Shown one piece after another: positions 36,012 through 47,100 of a DNA stretch of 64,000 nucleotides (position 1 is the stretch's first letter; each line of letters begins with the position of its first letter). The notes under the pieces are model-generated. The model was not told the DNA's origin and did no database searches. It saw only the letters and a list, made by a program, of their open reading frames with translations. A program made the translations under genes and the position numbers. The stretch comes from Heliocybe sulcata (taxonomy: Eukaryota; Basidiomycota; Agaricomycetes; Gloeophyllales; Gloeophyllaceae): contig ML213511.1 in NCBI GenBank assembly GCA_004369045.1, positions 751,128 to 815,127 of the forward strand, written 5' to 3'.

Positions 36012-37801
36012 TCAGCTCAGGGTCAGTAATAACATCATCTTTTCACAGTGGTTAGACGTGGTATATGCTACAGGCTGTGACATACCAGTGGGATCACAGG
36101 TGTAATCAATCACTGCATTCCTGTGAAACTTCATCTGCTGTGATAAAGAGAGCCAGGCATACCATAGCACATCATAGAAGTGCAGGACATCTTCACCCCA
36201 ATCTGTGATTATCCTCTGTATGTGAAGCTCCTGCCTGACATGTTCTGTGAGAGGAAGATCCGAAACAGAAAGGAAATCCAGAGCAACTTTAATGCTATTG
36301 CTGATGTTGCAGACCTGAGATTCCATCGCAGGTTAATGATCATTGTGCCTGAGTCAAACAAAAGATACACTGTTGATGAGCACAACCAGCAGGAATGAAC
36401 ATCACTTCACCAGGACGTTGTTTGATCTCCCAGGGTACAATGTCATATTCGACCCATAGGGGATCCAGCATTTCCTGCAAAACATATGTCTTCTGATTGT
36501 GGATTGGATCTCCCATCTCTTTGCCCATGTCACTCTCTGATATCAGCTTGCAGATGCTTGAACACATGGACCTGGGAAAAATGTGCCATACAGCACTTCC
36601 AGGGCTTCTGTCTTCTTCCGCTACAGCATAAAGCATCAGGTTTACAGCGAATGTTACGTCAAGGTGAAGATGTGTGGTCCCATGCTGGCTGTAAGTTTGT
36701 GTACCATGTACATTGTTCATCTTCGGTCTTGGATATTGATTAGAGCCATGCAAGATTACTCAGAGCAAAATATGACTCACACCAAGATCCAGGATAACTC
36801 CGTTAGGAGGGAAGTGCACTGTCAAGTTTGCAACACCCTCCAGGTGTGTATAATCAGGCACAAGGAGCACATCTACAAAGGCTTTGAACAACTGAGGAAA
36901 CCTCATGCTAAACTCGGTATCGGGAGGCCAGTCCTGTCAAATGGGAATATCATCAGCTGCTCACATATGGTTGATCAGACATCATTAACTTTGAGCTTCA
37001 AAGGCCTGCCATTACTAGACGATTCAAACCTCTGAAAAAAATCTCTGACAGCCGTAGAGCTGCTGATGTTTGTCTCACAGTCTACAACTGACACAACATC
37101 GGACCCATCAGTATCAGCAAAGTAGTCCAGACCCCAACTCCCTTGCATAGCACCCAATATGTCTCCCACTATAAAAGGTTGACCTTCGGACCAAAGAGAC
37201 AGGAATTTCTTGTTGTCAAGGTCACATGTATGAAAGTGAGGGATGTCTGATTTGAATGTTGCACTGACATCTCCAACTCCACTGAGCTGCCTAATGGTAC
37301 TTGGCATTAGTGATTGGTCAACAGAACTGCACCAAACATACCTGGATGACCATTGCTCTATGATATCACACATGTCAGACAAATGGGACTTGACCTCATT
37401 CTTGTCGAAGCAAGTGACAGGATGGATGTTGTCGCAATGCTTCATACATGCAATCTTGGCCTGGAGGAAAACAAGTTAAGATGGCAACTTGTGACAGGAG
37501 AATAAGCTGACCTGGTGACACTCATCACAGAATTCTCGGCCACACTCGACACAGAGCCACATTAACGCAAACAGAGTTGAGTGACAATAGTCTTAAGCAC
37601 ATAGCTCAAGAATGGGACACCGAATGATACAAGAAAGAACCCACCACAGGTGACTCTTACCTGCAACTCCCATTGCCTATGGACAAGACAAGGATGTCCT
37701 TGCCGGTGTGCATCTTTGGACAAAATGGGTAGAAGGAGCTCCGTGCAATCACACTTTGCGCCAGGGCATAAGTTAGGTCCAATACAACAGCGGGAGCACA
37801 T
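36012..37801 (-). CDS. KDM3-like JmjC domain protein (putative histone demethylase)
   Basis: JmjC enzymes use Fe(II) and 2-oxoglutarate to remove methyl groups, in the KDM3 group from histone H3 lysine 9. Minus-strand exons include about 37,801-37,661 (Cys-rich, CSRCCIGPNLCPGAKCDC) and one reading WLCVECGREFCDECHQ, ending near 37,512. Next are one from about 37,463 to 36,970 (QPFIVGDILGAMQGSWGLDY), one ending at 36,781 (DWPPDTEFSMRFPQLFKAF) and 36,720-36,400. The exon after that ends at a stop at 36,012. The core has HGTTHLHLDVTFAVNLMLY, giving the iron-binding H-x-D, and RPGEVMFIPAGCAHQ, giving the second His. The joint at 36,781/36,720 closes in phase. Exon starts at the 5' side are uncertain and the true N-terminus is not found. 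The locus sits between inverted repeats in CpG-poor DNA, yet its frames are open. Confidence 0.7.
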
Positions 37802-38352
37802 ACCTGCTGGGACAATACAAGATCCTGGGGAAACAGCTGATTGAATACTTACCAGTTCTCAGGCCTGACATCTCCATCACGTTCTTCAAAAGTAACTTGA
37901 ACATGGTTCACTTCATCATGATGAGTGCAATGAAATCCTGGTGGTGAGTTTGGAAGCATGCAAGTACCTGACTATCCAATAAAGTGGCATTCCTTCTCAT
38001 CAGCAGAGCAAGGCCAAGGCAGGAGTCAGAGCGTGGGGGCAATGGCATGCCTTTGCCTGCGTTATTGTCTCTGACATAGGCATGCATCCACGTCTCACAA
38101 CAGTAAAACTGTAATATGCAATTGGCTGTTGAGCCGGATGTCTGCATCTCACAGCAGTAAAACTGCGCTGAGACTGTTGCCATTGAGCTGGACCCGGTAG
38201 GATGAGGGATAGAGGTGCCTGTCTGAATGGGCACAAAACTGCTAAGTCTGTGGCACACCACAACTCATGTGTCGCCTGCCACAACTCACATCTCAGCATG
38301 CCCACAGTTCCTCTCATCCTCTCTTGCCAATGCATAGCCTCTCCCTCGTCAT

Positions 38353-38640
38353 CTCACCACAGTTTTACTGTGGTGAGACCCGGATGCCTGCCTCAACATC
38401 AAGATACCCCATTGTCAATATCGTATCATGGTGGGCATATGTGTTAAAGCAGTTTTTACTGCTGTGAGGCCTGGTCGCTCAACATGTTACTTGGTCGCCA
38501 AGTCTGCAGCGGGCAAGATGGTGGTTATTGCAGGTTGGTGCCATTGACATCAGGGGGGAGCATGGTCTCTACAACTTGCAAAGCCCATTGCATCAGGACA
38601 GACCACCTTGATGGCCAGGTTATCCAACAGTCTTGCAGTG
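38353..38640 (+). repeat. Right inverted repeat flanking the JmjC gene
   Basis: Reverse-complement partner of 34,985-35,310, roughly 85% alike by eye. It begins with palindrome 8 and includes palindrome 9. A further partial copy in the same direction is at about 39,012-39,120 (shared GGTGCCATTGACATCAGGGG block). Confidence 0.8.
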
Positions 38641-40245
38641 TTGTGTGATGCTCATACATCTGCTTGTTCATGAATGCAGTCTTTGTCTGCAGTGCAGTTG
38701 TCACCTCACTGTCTTGCTGCACTTTTACTGCTATCAGACTCTGCTGCTCTTGCCATGGACATATCTGTCAAAACAGTAGCCTTGCACCATTGCTATGCTT
38801 CTCCCTCATCTGCAAGATTTCCCCTCACCCTCACTATTGTCTTGCTGTTGCAGATGCATACCATACCTCAACATCAAGTTTTCTGACTCAGCTGCCTCAC
38901 GCTGGACGTATGCCTCAAAGCAGTTTTTACTGCTTTGAGACCCAGTCATGCACCTGCTTGCTGGATGTGTCACACAAGAAAGATGGAGGTTGTTGTCAGG
39001 TGGGAGCTGGCATTGCAGGCTGGTGCCATTGACATCAGGGGGGAGCATGGTCTCTATGACTTGCGAAGCCTGTTGCATCAAGACAGACTGCTGTGATGAC
39101 CAGGTTGTCTGGCAAGCTTCCACATACATCAGGAAAATGCAAAACTGTCTTTCGATCACTTTCCGACGATCTTCCGCTCTTAGTCGGGCGAAAGCCGCCG
39201 AAAAAGCCCCAAAAAGAGCAACATCAAAAATAAGTCAAGTTTTTCTTATGGTGGTCTTGTATTGGTCTTCGATGTATCAGACATCGAGACCTTATTCTTA
39301 CACTCAACTTGGACAGAGATCTTAGCCTACTTAGGGTATACCTGTAGAGTTTGGTCTGACGTTTATTTATTCTTATGCTCACATTCGGCGGTCTTACGGC
39401 CATCTTGGTCGACTTATTTATGCCTTCTCTAATGGCTAAGACGGAGCAAAGCACAATCTAAGTTTACCAAGATCGGCCGTAAGCCACGCAAACGCCAGGA
39501 AAGGATCCAGCAAAGACCGTTGAGACTTGCCTGAGACCGCGTAAAGTTTACGCCAAGTCGTCGTTAAGCTGTAGATAATACATACTGAAGTATGAAAGAT
39601 CCACTAAAGTTTGCAAAAAAGATTCAAGTAAGTATATAAGGAATACTGAACTCAGTCCAAAAGAAGTCACAAGACTCCAACAAGATGAAGACAAAACAAG
39701 TAACAAGCACGGAAAGTCTGGTAAGATTCAGATGAAGAGTGTCCTGAGAAGTCAAAAGAGATAGGTGATTGTTGCGAAAGTACCAAAAGTCTGACAGGAC
39801 TCGGAGAGCGCATATCAAGAAACCCTGCTTAAGACCGTCTGAAGTTAAATGTAAGTACGAAAACCCCGGGTAGATCAGCGGCAAAAGACATACAAAGAGT
39901 GAGTCAAGATTCAGAGGGCTTGAAAATGGTATGAGGGAAAGATCGGCCAGCACGAGGTTGAGGTCATGATGCGAAGTAAGGTCGACAAAGAGAGATACAC
40001 GGAAGTAGCGAGTTGGTACCAAGACAGCGACCGCACAAAGAGCAAGAAGATGGTGTTTAGAATCTGCTGCCGTACTGCCTCGTATAGCAAGAACATAAGC
40101 GCGTCCACGAATGGTCGAATCCCAAGATGTGGTAAGCAGCAGGCACCACCGAACAATGCCTGCGAATGGGTGTATGACCTTCATGAAAAGAAGCAACGTA
40201 GGTGTAAGGTTAAAGACATCTGTAAGGGAAGATTCACGTACAAGA

Positions 40246-43200
40246 CTACTTCTTGCGGCGAACTGCAAGAAGGGCCCTCTCATCCTCGTCCGAATCGTAC
40301 GCCTCCACGGCCCTGTAGCGTCGAGCAAGACCGCCGGCAATCTGGAGAGCGGACTGGATGAGATCCTCAACTTCCGTCTGGTCGAGTTGCTCTGCGCATC
40401 TGGACCACCCCCGAGTCTTCTTGCCGTAGTCGCCAGCGCTGAAACTACTTCCCGTGGCATCCTCATCGATGCCCTTGGACCTCTGCTTCTCAGAGGCTTT
40501 GCCGCGCGTAGCTTTGTTCGATGAACCTTCCTCGGATAGATTGCTCGGCAGGATCTTCACTTCGCCAGTGCTCGTCACCTTAACTTCTTTACGCTGCCAC
40601 TTCCGTAAGATCCGCTCCACCTATATGGAGTCTATGAGCACCAGTCGACAGCGTCAATGCATTACGTACTGCACATGCGGCGAGGCCAATAGCGCCGACT
40701 GGAGCCTTATCATGTCCTTGATGTAAAGCAGCAGAGATTGGCACGATGGTGGCATGCTTCACGATGGAGTAATGGAAAGCCAAGGTCTTGAGAATCAGCG
40801 CACCTTGCAACAGCCCGTCCCATTCCTATCCATTGTGAGCGGACGCAATCACAACCTCTATCTAAGACTTACGCTCGGGTCGCCATTGCCGTAGGTCTGC
40901 GCGAAGCTGAACTTATAGTCTTTGACGGCGTCCGCGGCATAAGCCTGACGTTGGCTGTACGTCGTGAATTTACCTGGTGGCGACTGCCAGTGTGCTTCCA
41001 GAACGTGGATGGCTGCACTGCCTAAGCCATTCCTCCAATCGTGCAGTCTTTTGTGTGTCTAGGATTGAGAGGAGTCAGTTCCAGAATGAACCATACCCAA
41101 GTTGAATGTACCATGATATAAATGGCATCCTTAGCCTTGACCTGATATTCGTTGTAGTCGTTACGGAAAACGGAGTTGTAGAGCTCCTGAAGCACTGGCA
41201 CGAAGTCTTCATCTCCGATCGTCCAAGGGTCGCGACGGGTCGCGACATAGTTATAGATGGTTGGTATGAACGTTTTGTTCCAACGTACATCGTGTCCGAT
41301 ACCACCGGGCAGATCAGCAATGGTAACACGTTTCTTCTTGCGTGGACCTGCTTCATCAGTTATTTCACTTCGGGTTTCAGAATCCAGGTCGTCTTCGTCG
41401 AAGAAATCAACCGTGGCAGCTGGGGGGCTGCCTGGTCGTCCAGCCGTGTCCGGTGCCTCAGGCGTAAATGACTTGGGCACGTGCTTCTTCGAGGCCTGTT
41501 TCTTCTTGGAGATCTATAGACCTGATGTGATAACCGAGGTTGTTGAACTGAACAGGAGAACTCACTACTTTGCTTGGGATTATATCCTCATTCAAGCGCT
41601 CGCTGACACCCGGCGCCATCTGTAGTACGCCATATGATCAGTGAGCGGCGATGTCTTCTGTGTAGCTAGCTCACCATGTCGGTGGTCCACCGATCTGATC
41701 CAGGAGGTGGGGCAATCAGATCGTCATTAGTGGGAGTGGCGATGGAGCGAGTACTACGAGCTGCCAGGATGCCGCCTTGCTGGTCAGCCATCCGAGCCCG
41801 TTGAGAGTCGCGCCAATCTTGAACTACTGCATGAGAGCCTGGAGGTCCATCACGGTGGTCTTGAGAGTCGTCACGCAGGATGCCTCGGCGATTTTTTAAA
41901 GCAGTTAGCCTGTCTTGATGCTCGCCTTGTTGGCCCTGAACAATGTCGCGGCGATCATATAGGATGCCGCCACGGTCTTGAGAGACACCTCCTAGGTCTT
42001 GAGAATCATGTCGTCGGTCTTGATAGATGTCGAGGCGATCACGGAGGACACCTCGGCCGTCTTGGAGGCCACCGCGGTGGCCTGGAGGGATGCCTCGGCT
42101 CTCTTTGACACTGTCTCGAACGTCATGTTGCCTGCCTTGAAAGCCGCCTAGGCTGCCCCGAGTAATGCTGCGATGGTCTTGAGCAGCATTGTGTCCATCC
42201 TGATGCTGGGCGCGCTGATCCCGACGAGAGTCGCGCTGGCTTTGAGGAGGGTGATCTCGTGCTTGAGCTGCATCACGCCCATCACAATCATTCAGAGGTC
42301 TTAGATATTCCTTTTGATGAAGTTGCAGGCTCTCGGCGTGGTCGGGGCGCTTACTGTAAGAATTGTCGCCCACAAAAGCAGGAGGACTCTCCTCGTCGCA
42401 TGTGTATTGATGGCCTTGTGGATAATCTTCGTCGTCATCAATGCGGTTCATGTGACGCCGACTAGGCTTTTGACGGGCGGTGACTGGGCGCTCTTCATCC
42501 TGCTCACTGAGAGAGTCTGAGTCCGAGTCTCCAGTAATGCCAGCTGTGCTGTCCTTGACAGTGTATGCCTTCTAAAATTCGAGTCAATTTTTTGTTGATG
42601 ATGATGGAGTAAGACGGCTCACTGATTGAGCTGCGCGTGCTGCCGTGGTCTTCACAGGTGAGCGCAATGCAGAATACCATTCTGTATCCTCATCACCACT
42701 GTCAAAGAAACTGGACTCGAGCCAGCGAGGGGTCTTCTTCTGGTCAGCTGATGATCTATTGCCCAGCACAGTGTCGCTCGCCCTGGGAGCATACCTGTGG
42801 ACATCGAGGCGTGGAAGTGGTGTCGGAGTGGCAGCAAAAGGAGCACGACGGGTTGTCTGCACGAGTGGCGAGTGACTTGAATGGCCATCGACGCCCCATT
42901 TCGTAGACTGATGAATCTGGAATTCGCCGTGGACTGGATCGACAACTTGAAGGACTTCTTCACGCGCATAGGTAGTTTTCCCAGGCTTATCAGCACTGAA
43001 GGGGTCGTGTGAATATAGGCTTCGCATTCCGAAGCAAGCAATGCTTACCGTGGTGTTTTGTCTTCGTCTTCCGACATGTAAGTCCTATCGATGTCCTTGA
43101 TGGACAGAGGCTCACATTGGGCTACTCTTTCCTCACTAGGGGATGGGAAGCTCATGTCATTGGTCTGAGCCAACTTGGTTTTTTTGAGTGGCACGGCCTC

Positions 43201-43884
43201 GGTAGAAAGGTCCCCGGACAACTCCGATAGCGTCGACAACTCCCTGTCTGTCATTGACTTATTGCTGAACATACTGACGTCCGAACTTGGGTCAAGAGTG
43301 TGATGCTCGTCGGCGTCATGCACCAGGGTATTGCCGGCAGTAGCTCGGTCAGAGCCCTCCACATCGGCTGCACTGTGCAAGTCCGCACTGCTGTTCTGAC
43401 GCACCGGAGGACGTGGTGGTTGCAACTGTGCAATGTTGGTAATGCGACCTTGATTTTTGTCAGCCTCAGCTTGAGCTAACTTCTGCTCCAGCTCGGCAAC
43501 CTTCTTGGAGGCTGATGTCTCGTCTCCGAGCAGAACGTCCTTGGTCTTCTCTTGCCCTGTAGACTTCTTCGATCTTGCAGCAGCCTTCTTGCCGGTAGCA
43601 CTGGCGGCCTTCGTGTTCGTCTTGTCAGTACCTGCCTTCACCTTTGCCGCGTCTTTCTCCGCCTTCGCCTTTTCTCTATCTGCCTGCTTCTGCTCCGCTT
43701 TGATCCTTGCTGCCTCCTTCCTCTCCTTGGCCTTGCGCTGGCGCTCTACCTTTAAAGCAGCATCATCTGCCATCTTCTCTGCTGGTGTTCTACGCTTCCG
43801 CTTCTTTGGCTCTGACCCAGGATAGTTCTCTGAGTCCGACGCAGGAGGAGGAAGCACCACTGGTGCCCTCTTGGCCCGAGGCAT
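40246..43884 (-). CDS. Plavaka-element partner protein, function unknown
   Basis: Eight exons: 43,884-43,049, 43,019-42,623, 42,571-41,675, 41,619-41,569, 41,513-41,112, 41,058-40,873, 40,825-40,670 and 40,620-40,246. All introns are GT-AG and the frame closes to 1,099 residues. The start is the ATG beginning MPRAKRAPVVLPPPAS, with basic KKRKRRTPAEKM close behind (a nuclear signal). Then a long Ala/Lys/Glu coiled coil (residues ~45-130) and acidic Ser-rich stretches follow. Next is an Arg/Asp/Gln-rich region of irregular ~10 residue repeats (QDRGGILYDRRDIVQ). The C-terminal part has DPWTIGDEDFVPVLQELYNS, HDWRNGLGSAAIHVLEAHW, GLAACAVERILRKW and SAGDYGKKTRGWSR. That C-terminal pattern is common in uncharacterised Agaricomycete proteins. 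Its divergent pairing with the transposase suggests an accessory DNA-binding role like TNPA of plant CACTA elements; that is inference. Confidence 0.75.
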
Positions 43885-44153
43885 GCTGTTGTTCGAGTAG
43901 AAATTTGAGGCTCGGGATAAGTGGGAGACGGTGGTGGGTGAGTGGAAGGACGGATGGTTGAAGTTCAAAAGTTCAACTTGCTTATTCATGCAATTCAGTA
44001 GCGGGCACTTGAATGTTGGATTTTCCCGGTAGTTTGGATTCGGGTGAGTGCGAGTGGCGCCCATTCCTCGAAATTTCGCTAAGTCCACATTCCCAGGCAG
44101 CCTCTAGGTTACTTGCACCTGTTCATTTCTTGCAACCGCCTTCGCAAATAATC
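43885..44153. promoter_or_regulatory. Shared divergent promoter of the Plavaka gene pair
   Basis: Only 269 bases separate the two start codons, so one region must drive both genes. It has no clear TATA box. The run to the transposase start is C/T-rich, as is common before fungal start codons. Confidence 0.6.
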
Positions 44154-47100
44154 ATGAGCTCGGCACCAAACACATCCCTTCCTTACGAGCCGCAAGAAGC
44201 ATCCTCCATATGCTGCTCCGACTGCGGAAAAAAATTCCGGAGCTCGGGAGGTCTTACGAAACATCGTCAGTTATCTCATCCATACCGGCCAACTGCAGAT
44301 GCAGCTTATGCTCCTACGGCCTTGGGAGTGGTATCTCAGGCATTATTCGACATACACGGTTTTGTCCCTGTCAATTCATGGGCTGAAGGATCGCCTGCCT
44401 GTGCGGCTGAATCAATGTCACTTCACCCCACCGGCTCATCACCGGCTGGTCACGGTATTACACAGGACAGTCTCGCTCCTGTATGTCCTGAGGAGGAAAC
44501 TCCTTTCATCGCTCTACCGTCACCCGGTATTCCAGATGATCGCGCATTTTCGGCCTTGCCCCCGCGAGTGGCTGTGGAATCTCATGTATCTGGCTTCGTG
44601 ACGCCACCCCGCCGTCGGCCTGCCAATAGCGACAAGAATGCACCAGAGCACTTCAGGTATTTCATGCCCTCTCCCTTCGCTCAGCACCCAGACTTCGACT
44701 CGCCCGACAATGTCTTTCATCCCTACTTCTATGACTACAGTGATGCGGACCCATTTGCTCCCATCACGGAGAGCGATCAGGAAGACGATGTCTTCCCAGA
44801 CGAGGAATCATCCTCGGAAGCTTCATACAGTAGGGACCGCGATTGTGCACCTGACGCAGAAGACATATTCGCTCCAGAAGCGGCGGAGGATGCATATATG
44901 GAAGAGGAGAAGCATGCAGGCCAACGTAAGAGTGATGATGGGGACTCGCAGGATGAAGGTGATGGCGTCGGATACGCGTGCAAGCATCCGGGCGCAGGTG
45001 CAAACAGCAGGTCCCGGGATCCTCTAGAGGATGACGGTATGGATGAAGACCCGAGAACAGAGGAGGAAGGACACACGCAAGAGGAAGAAGACATGGGTGA
45101 GGGCATCGATATTGATTGCATGGATACGGGAGAGGATGTGGGTGGTGTTCGGGACACTATGGACTGGGGGGACAGCGTAAAACCCGCAGATTATGGCTAC
45201 AAAGCGGAGAGCGGAGACTTAATGGATTGCGACAGTGAAAGAGAGGACGCGGACCTCACGGCTTGGGTCTATGATGAGGAAGTACCGCTGCGCGCCCACG
45301 GGCAAAATATTGCCAGTTGCTATAGCCCGAGCAACGTCGCGGGACATGGTCCGAACCAGCCAGGTCACGAACTTGGGCGAGTCTCGCTAGACCGCGGACC
45401 TGAGGAGCGCACTGCCGTATCTAGCGGTCATGGGCCTGCAGCGGCGGCATCCGCTGCTGAAGGTGGTATAACAGGTCCCAGAGATCAGAGTACAACCAGA
45501 GGAGCTGCTGTAGATGTCGAGGCAGCGTCGGACGGTATCGTGATAATCACACATCCGGACTTGAATGGTGCGATATTCAGACCCTGCTCTTTACTCTCCA
45601 AATCTGACCTATCAGTCATTAGGTACTCCGTGTGATGCGAAGGGCAACCCTATAGTGGCTAGGGAGTCCTGTCTGCAAGTGTCGTCTTCCTCCTCGTCTC
45701 ACTCGACACCTTCCGCAGCATCCGAACCCGACGCCTCGTCACTTTCATCAGAGCACCCGAAGTCTAATCCATGGGAGCCATTTGACGACAGAGAAGGTTT
45801 CGAGCTAGCGGAATTCTTCTTCACCGATGCGAAGATGTCGAAAAGAAGAATTACCAGACTGCAAAAGCTGTGGGCAGCACGGCATGGGGGAGACTCGCCT
45901 TACCTTGATGCTTCGCACATGTACAAGGTGATAGACTCCGCTAGGCTCGGAGATGTTAAGTGGGACTGTTTTGATGTGGATTATCGAGGAGAGAAGCCTC
46001 CCGGGACTGTTCCCGACTGGATGTCAAAGAAATATGAGGTCTGGTACCGTAATCCACTCGAAGTGGCACGGCAGATGCTCTCAAACAAGGATTTCGACAA
46101 AGAGATTGATTACTCTGCTAAGAGAGTATTTAAAGATGGCATCCGGCAATGGCAGGACTTCATGTCGGGCAACTGGGCATGGGAGCAATCGGTGAGCTTT
46201 GCTACTCCAGGTTAACGACAAATACTAACTGGCTACGTCAGACTATCATTGCAAAAGATCCCGAGACTCATGGAGCAATGTTCATCCCTATCATCCTTGG
46301 TAGCGACAAAACTACTGTTTCTGTTGGCACAGGTGACAATGAGTTCTACCCATTATATATGATGCTGGGCAACCATCATAATGCCGTGCGCCATGCCCAT
46401 CGCAATGCTGTTGCATTGATTGGCTTCCTAGCTATACCGAAAAGTGAGTTCTATCTGCATCAACCTCCAAACATGGGCTCATGGGTGTAGCCACCCGGCA
46501 ATACAAAGACAGTGTCCAGTTCCGAAAATTTCGGCAGCAGCTCTTCCATGTATCACTTGCTCGTATCCTCAAATCTCTGAAGCCAGGCATGACCAAGCCA
46601 GAAATTACTTCTTGCACTGACGGAAACTTTCGGCGTGCTATCTATGGTTTGGCCTCGTACATCGCTGATTACCCCGAACAGGCGCTGTTGGCCTGTATTG
46701 TTCAAGGGTGGTGTCCTAAGTAAGTCTTGTCTTCGGTGACTAGATGAGGAACCGTGCTCATGCATCCAACAGATGTCTTGCGAAGAGCAGTGAACTTGGT
46801 GCAGATGGCCCATGGCCTCCTCGCAGATGTGAACACGTCGAAGAACTCATCAAGTCCTTTGGACTTGGGACCTTATGGGACAAGTATGGCATCGTCGGTG
46901 ATATTGTGGTAAGCATGTCCGTGAAATTGATTTCCGCATCCATTTCTTTGTTTCGTGGCTTCGTTTCATTCAATTTCTCGTGTTTCTTTCTCTACTGCAA
47001 TTGAGGGATGTTCGAGATCAGGAACATGGTCCCGAATCTGTCAGGCTGCTTCCAGTCTGGCGCCCGCCTTGAGGGCGAGGAGAGACAGTGCTGTGCTGTT

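Larger units (their letters stand above)
34731..38939. repeat. Family of eleven ~25 base palindromes
   Basis: Short dyads of the form 10 base arm, 4-6 base A/T centre, 10 base arm start near 34,731, 34,806, 34,898, 35,192, 35,284, 38,094, 38,148, 38,353, 38,444, 38,713 and 38,914. The arms differ between copies but mostly stay complementary: CTCACCACAG with CTGTGGTGAG at 38,353, and CTCAAAGCAG with CTGCTTTGAG at 38,914. Three neighbouring pairs are 91-92 bases apart. They lie in and beside the inverted repeats around the JmjC gene. Confidence 0.85.

Noticed and set aside
34731-38939. Palindromes with ~92 base spacing as a CRISPR array
   Set aside because: The genome is eukaryotic, spacing is irregular outside a few pairs, repeats vary in sequence and spacers are themselves repeated.
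39624-40466. 280-codon minus-strand frame as a separate gene
   Set aside because: It overlaps the last exon of the partner gene in another frame and has no recognisable motif.
43885-44088. Earlier start (44,088) for the Plavaka partner gene
   Set aside because: The extra 68 codons run into the transposase promoter, and the ATG at 43,884 starts a basic N-terminus typical of the protein.
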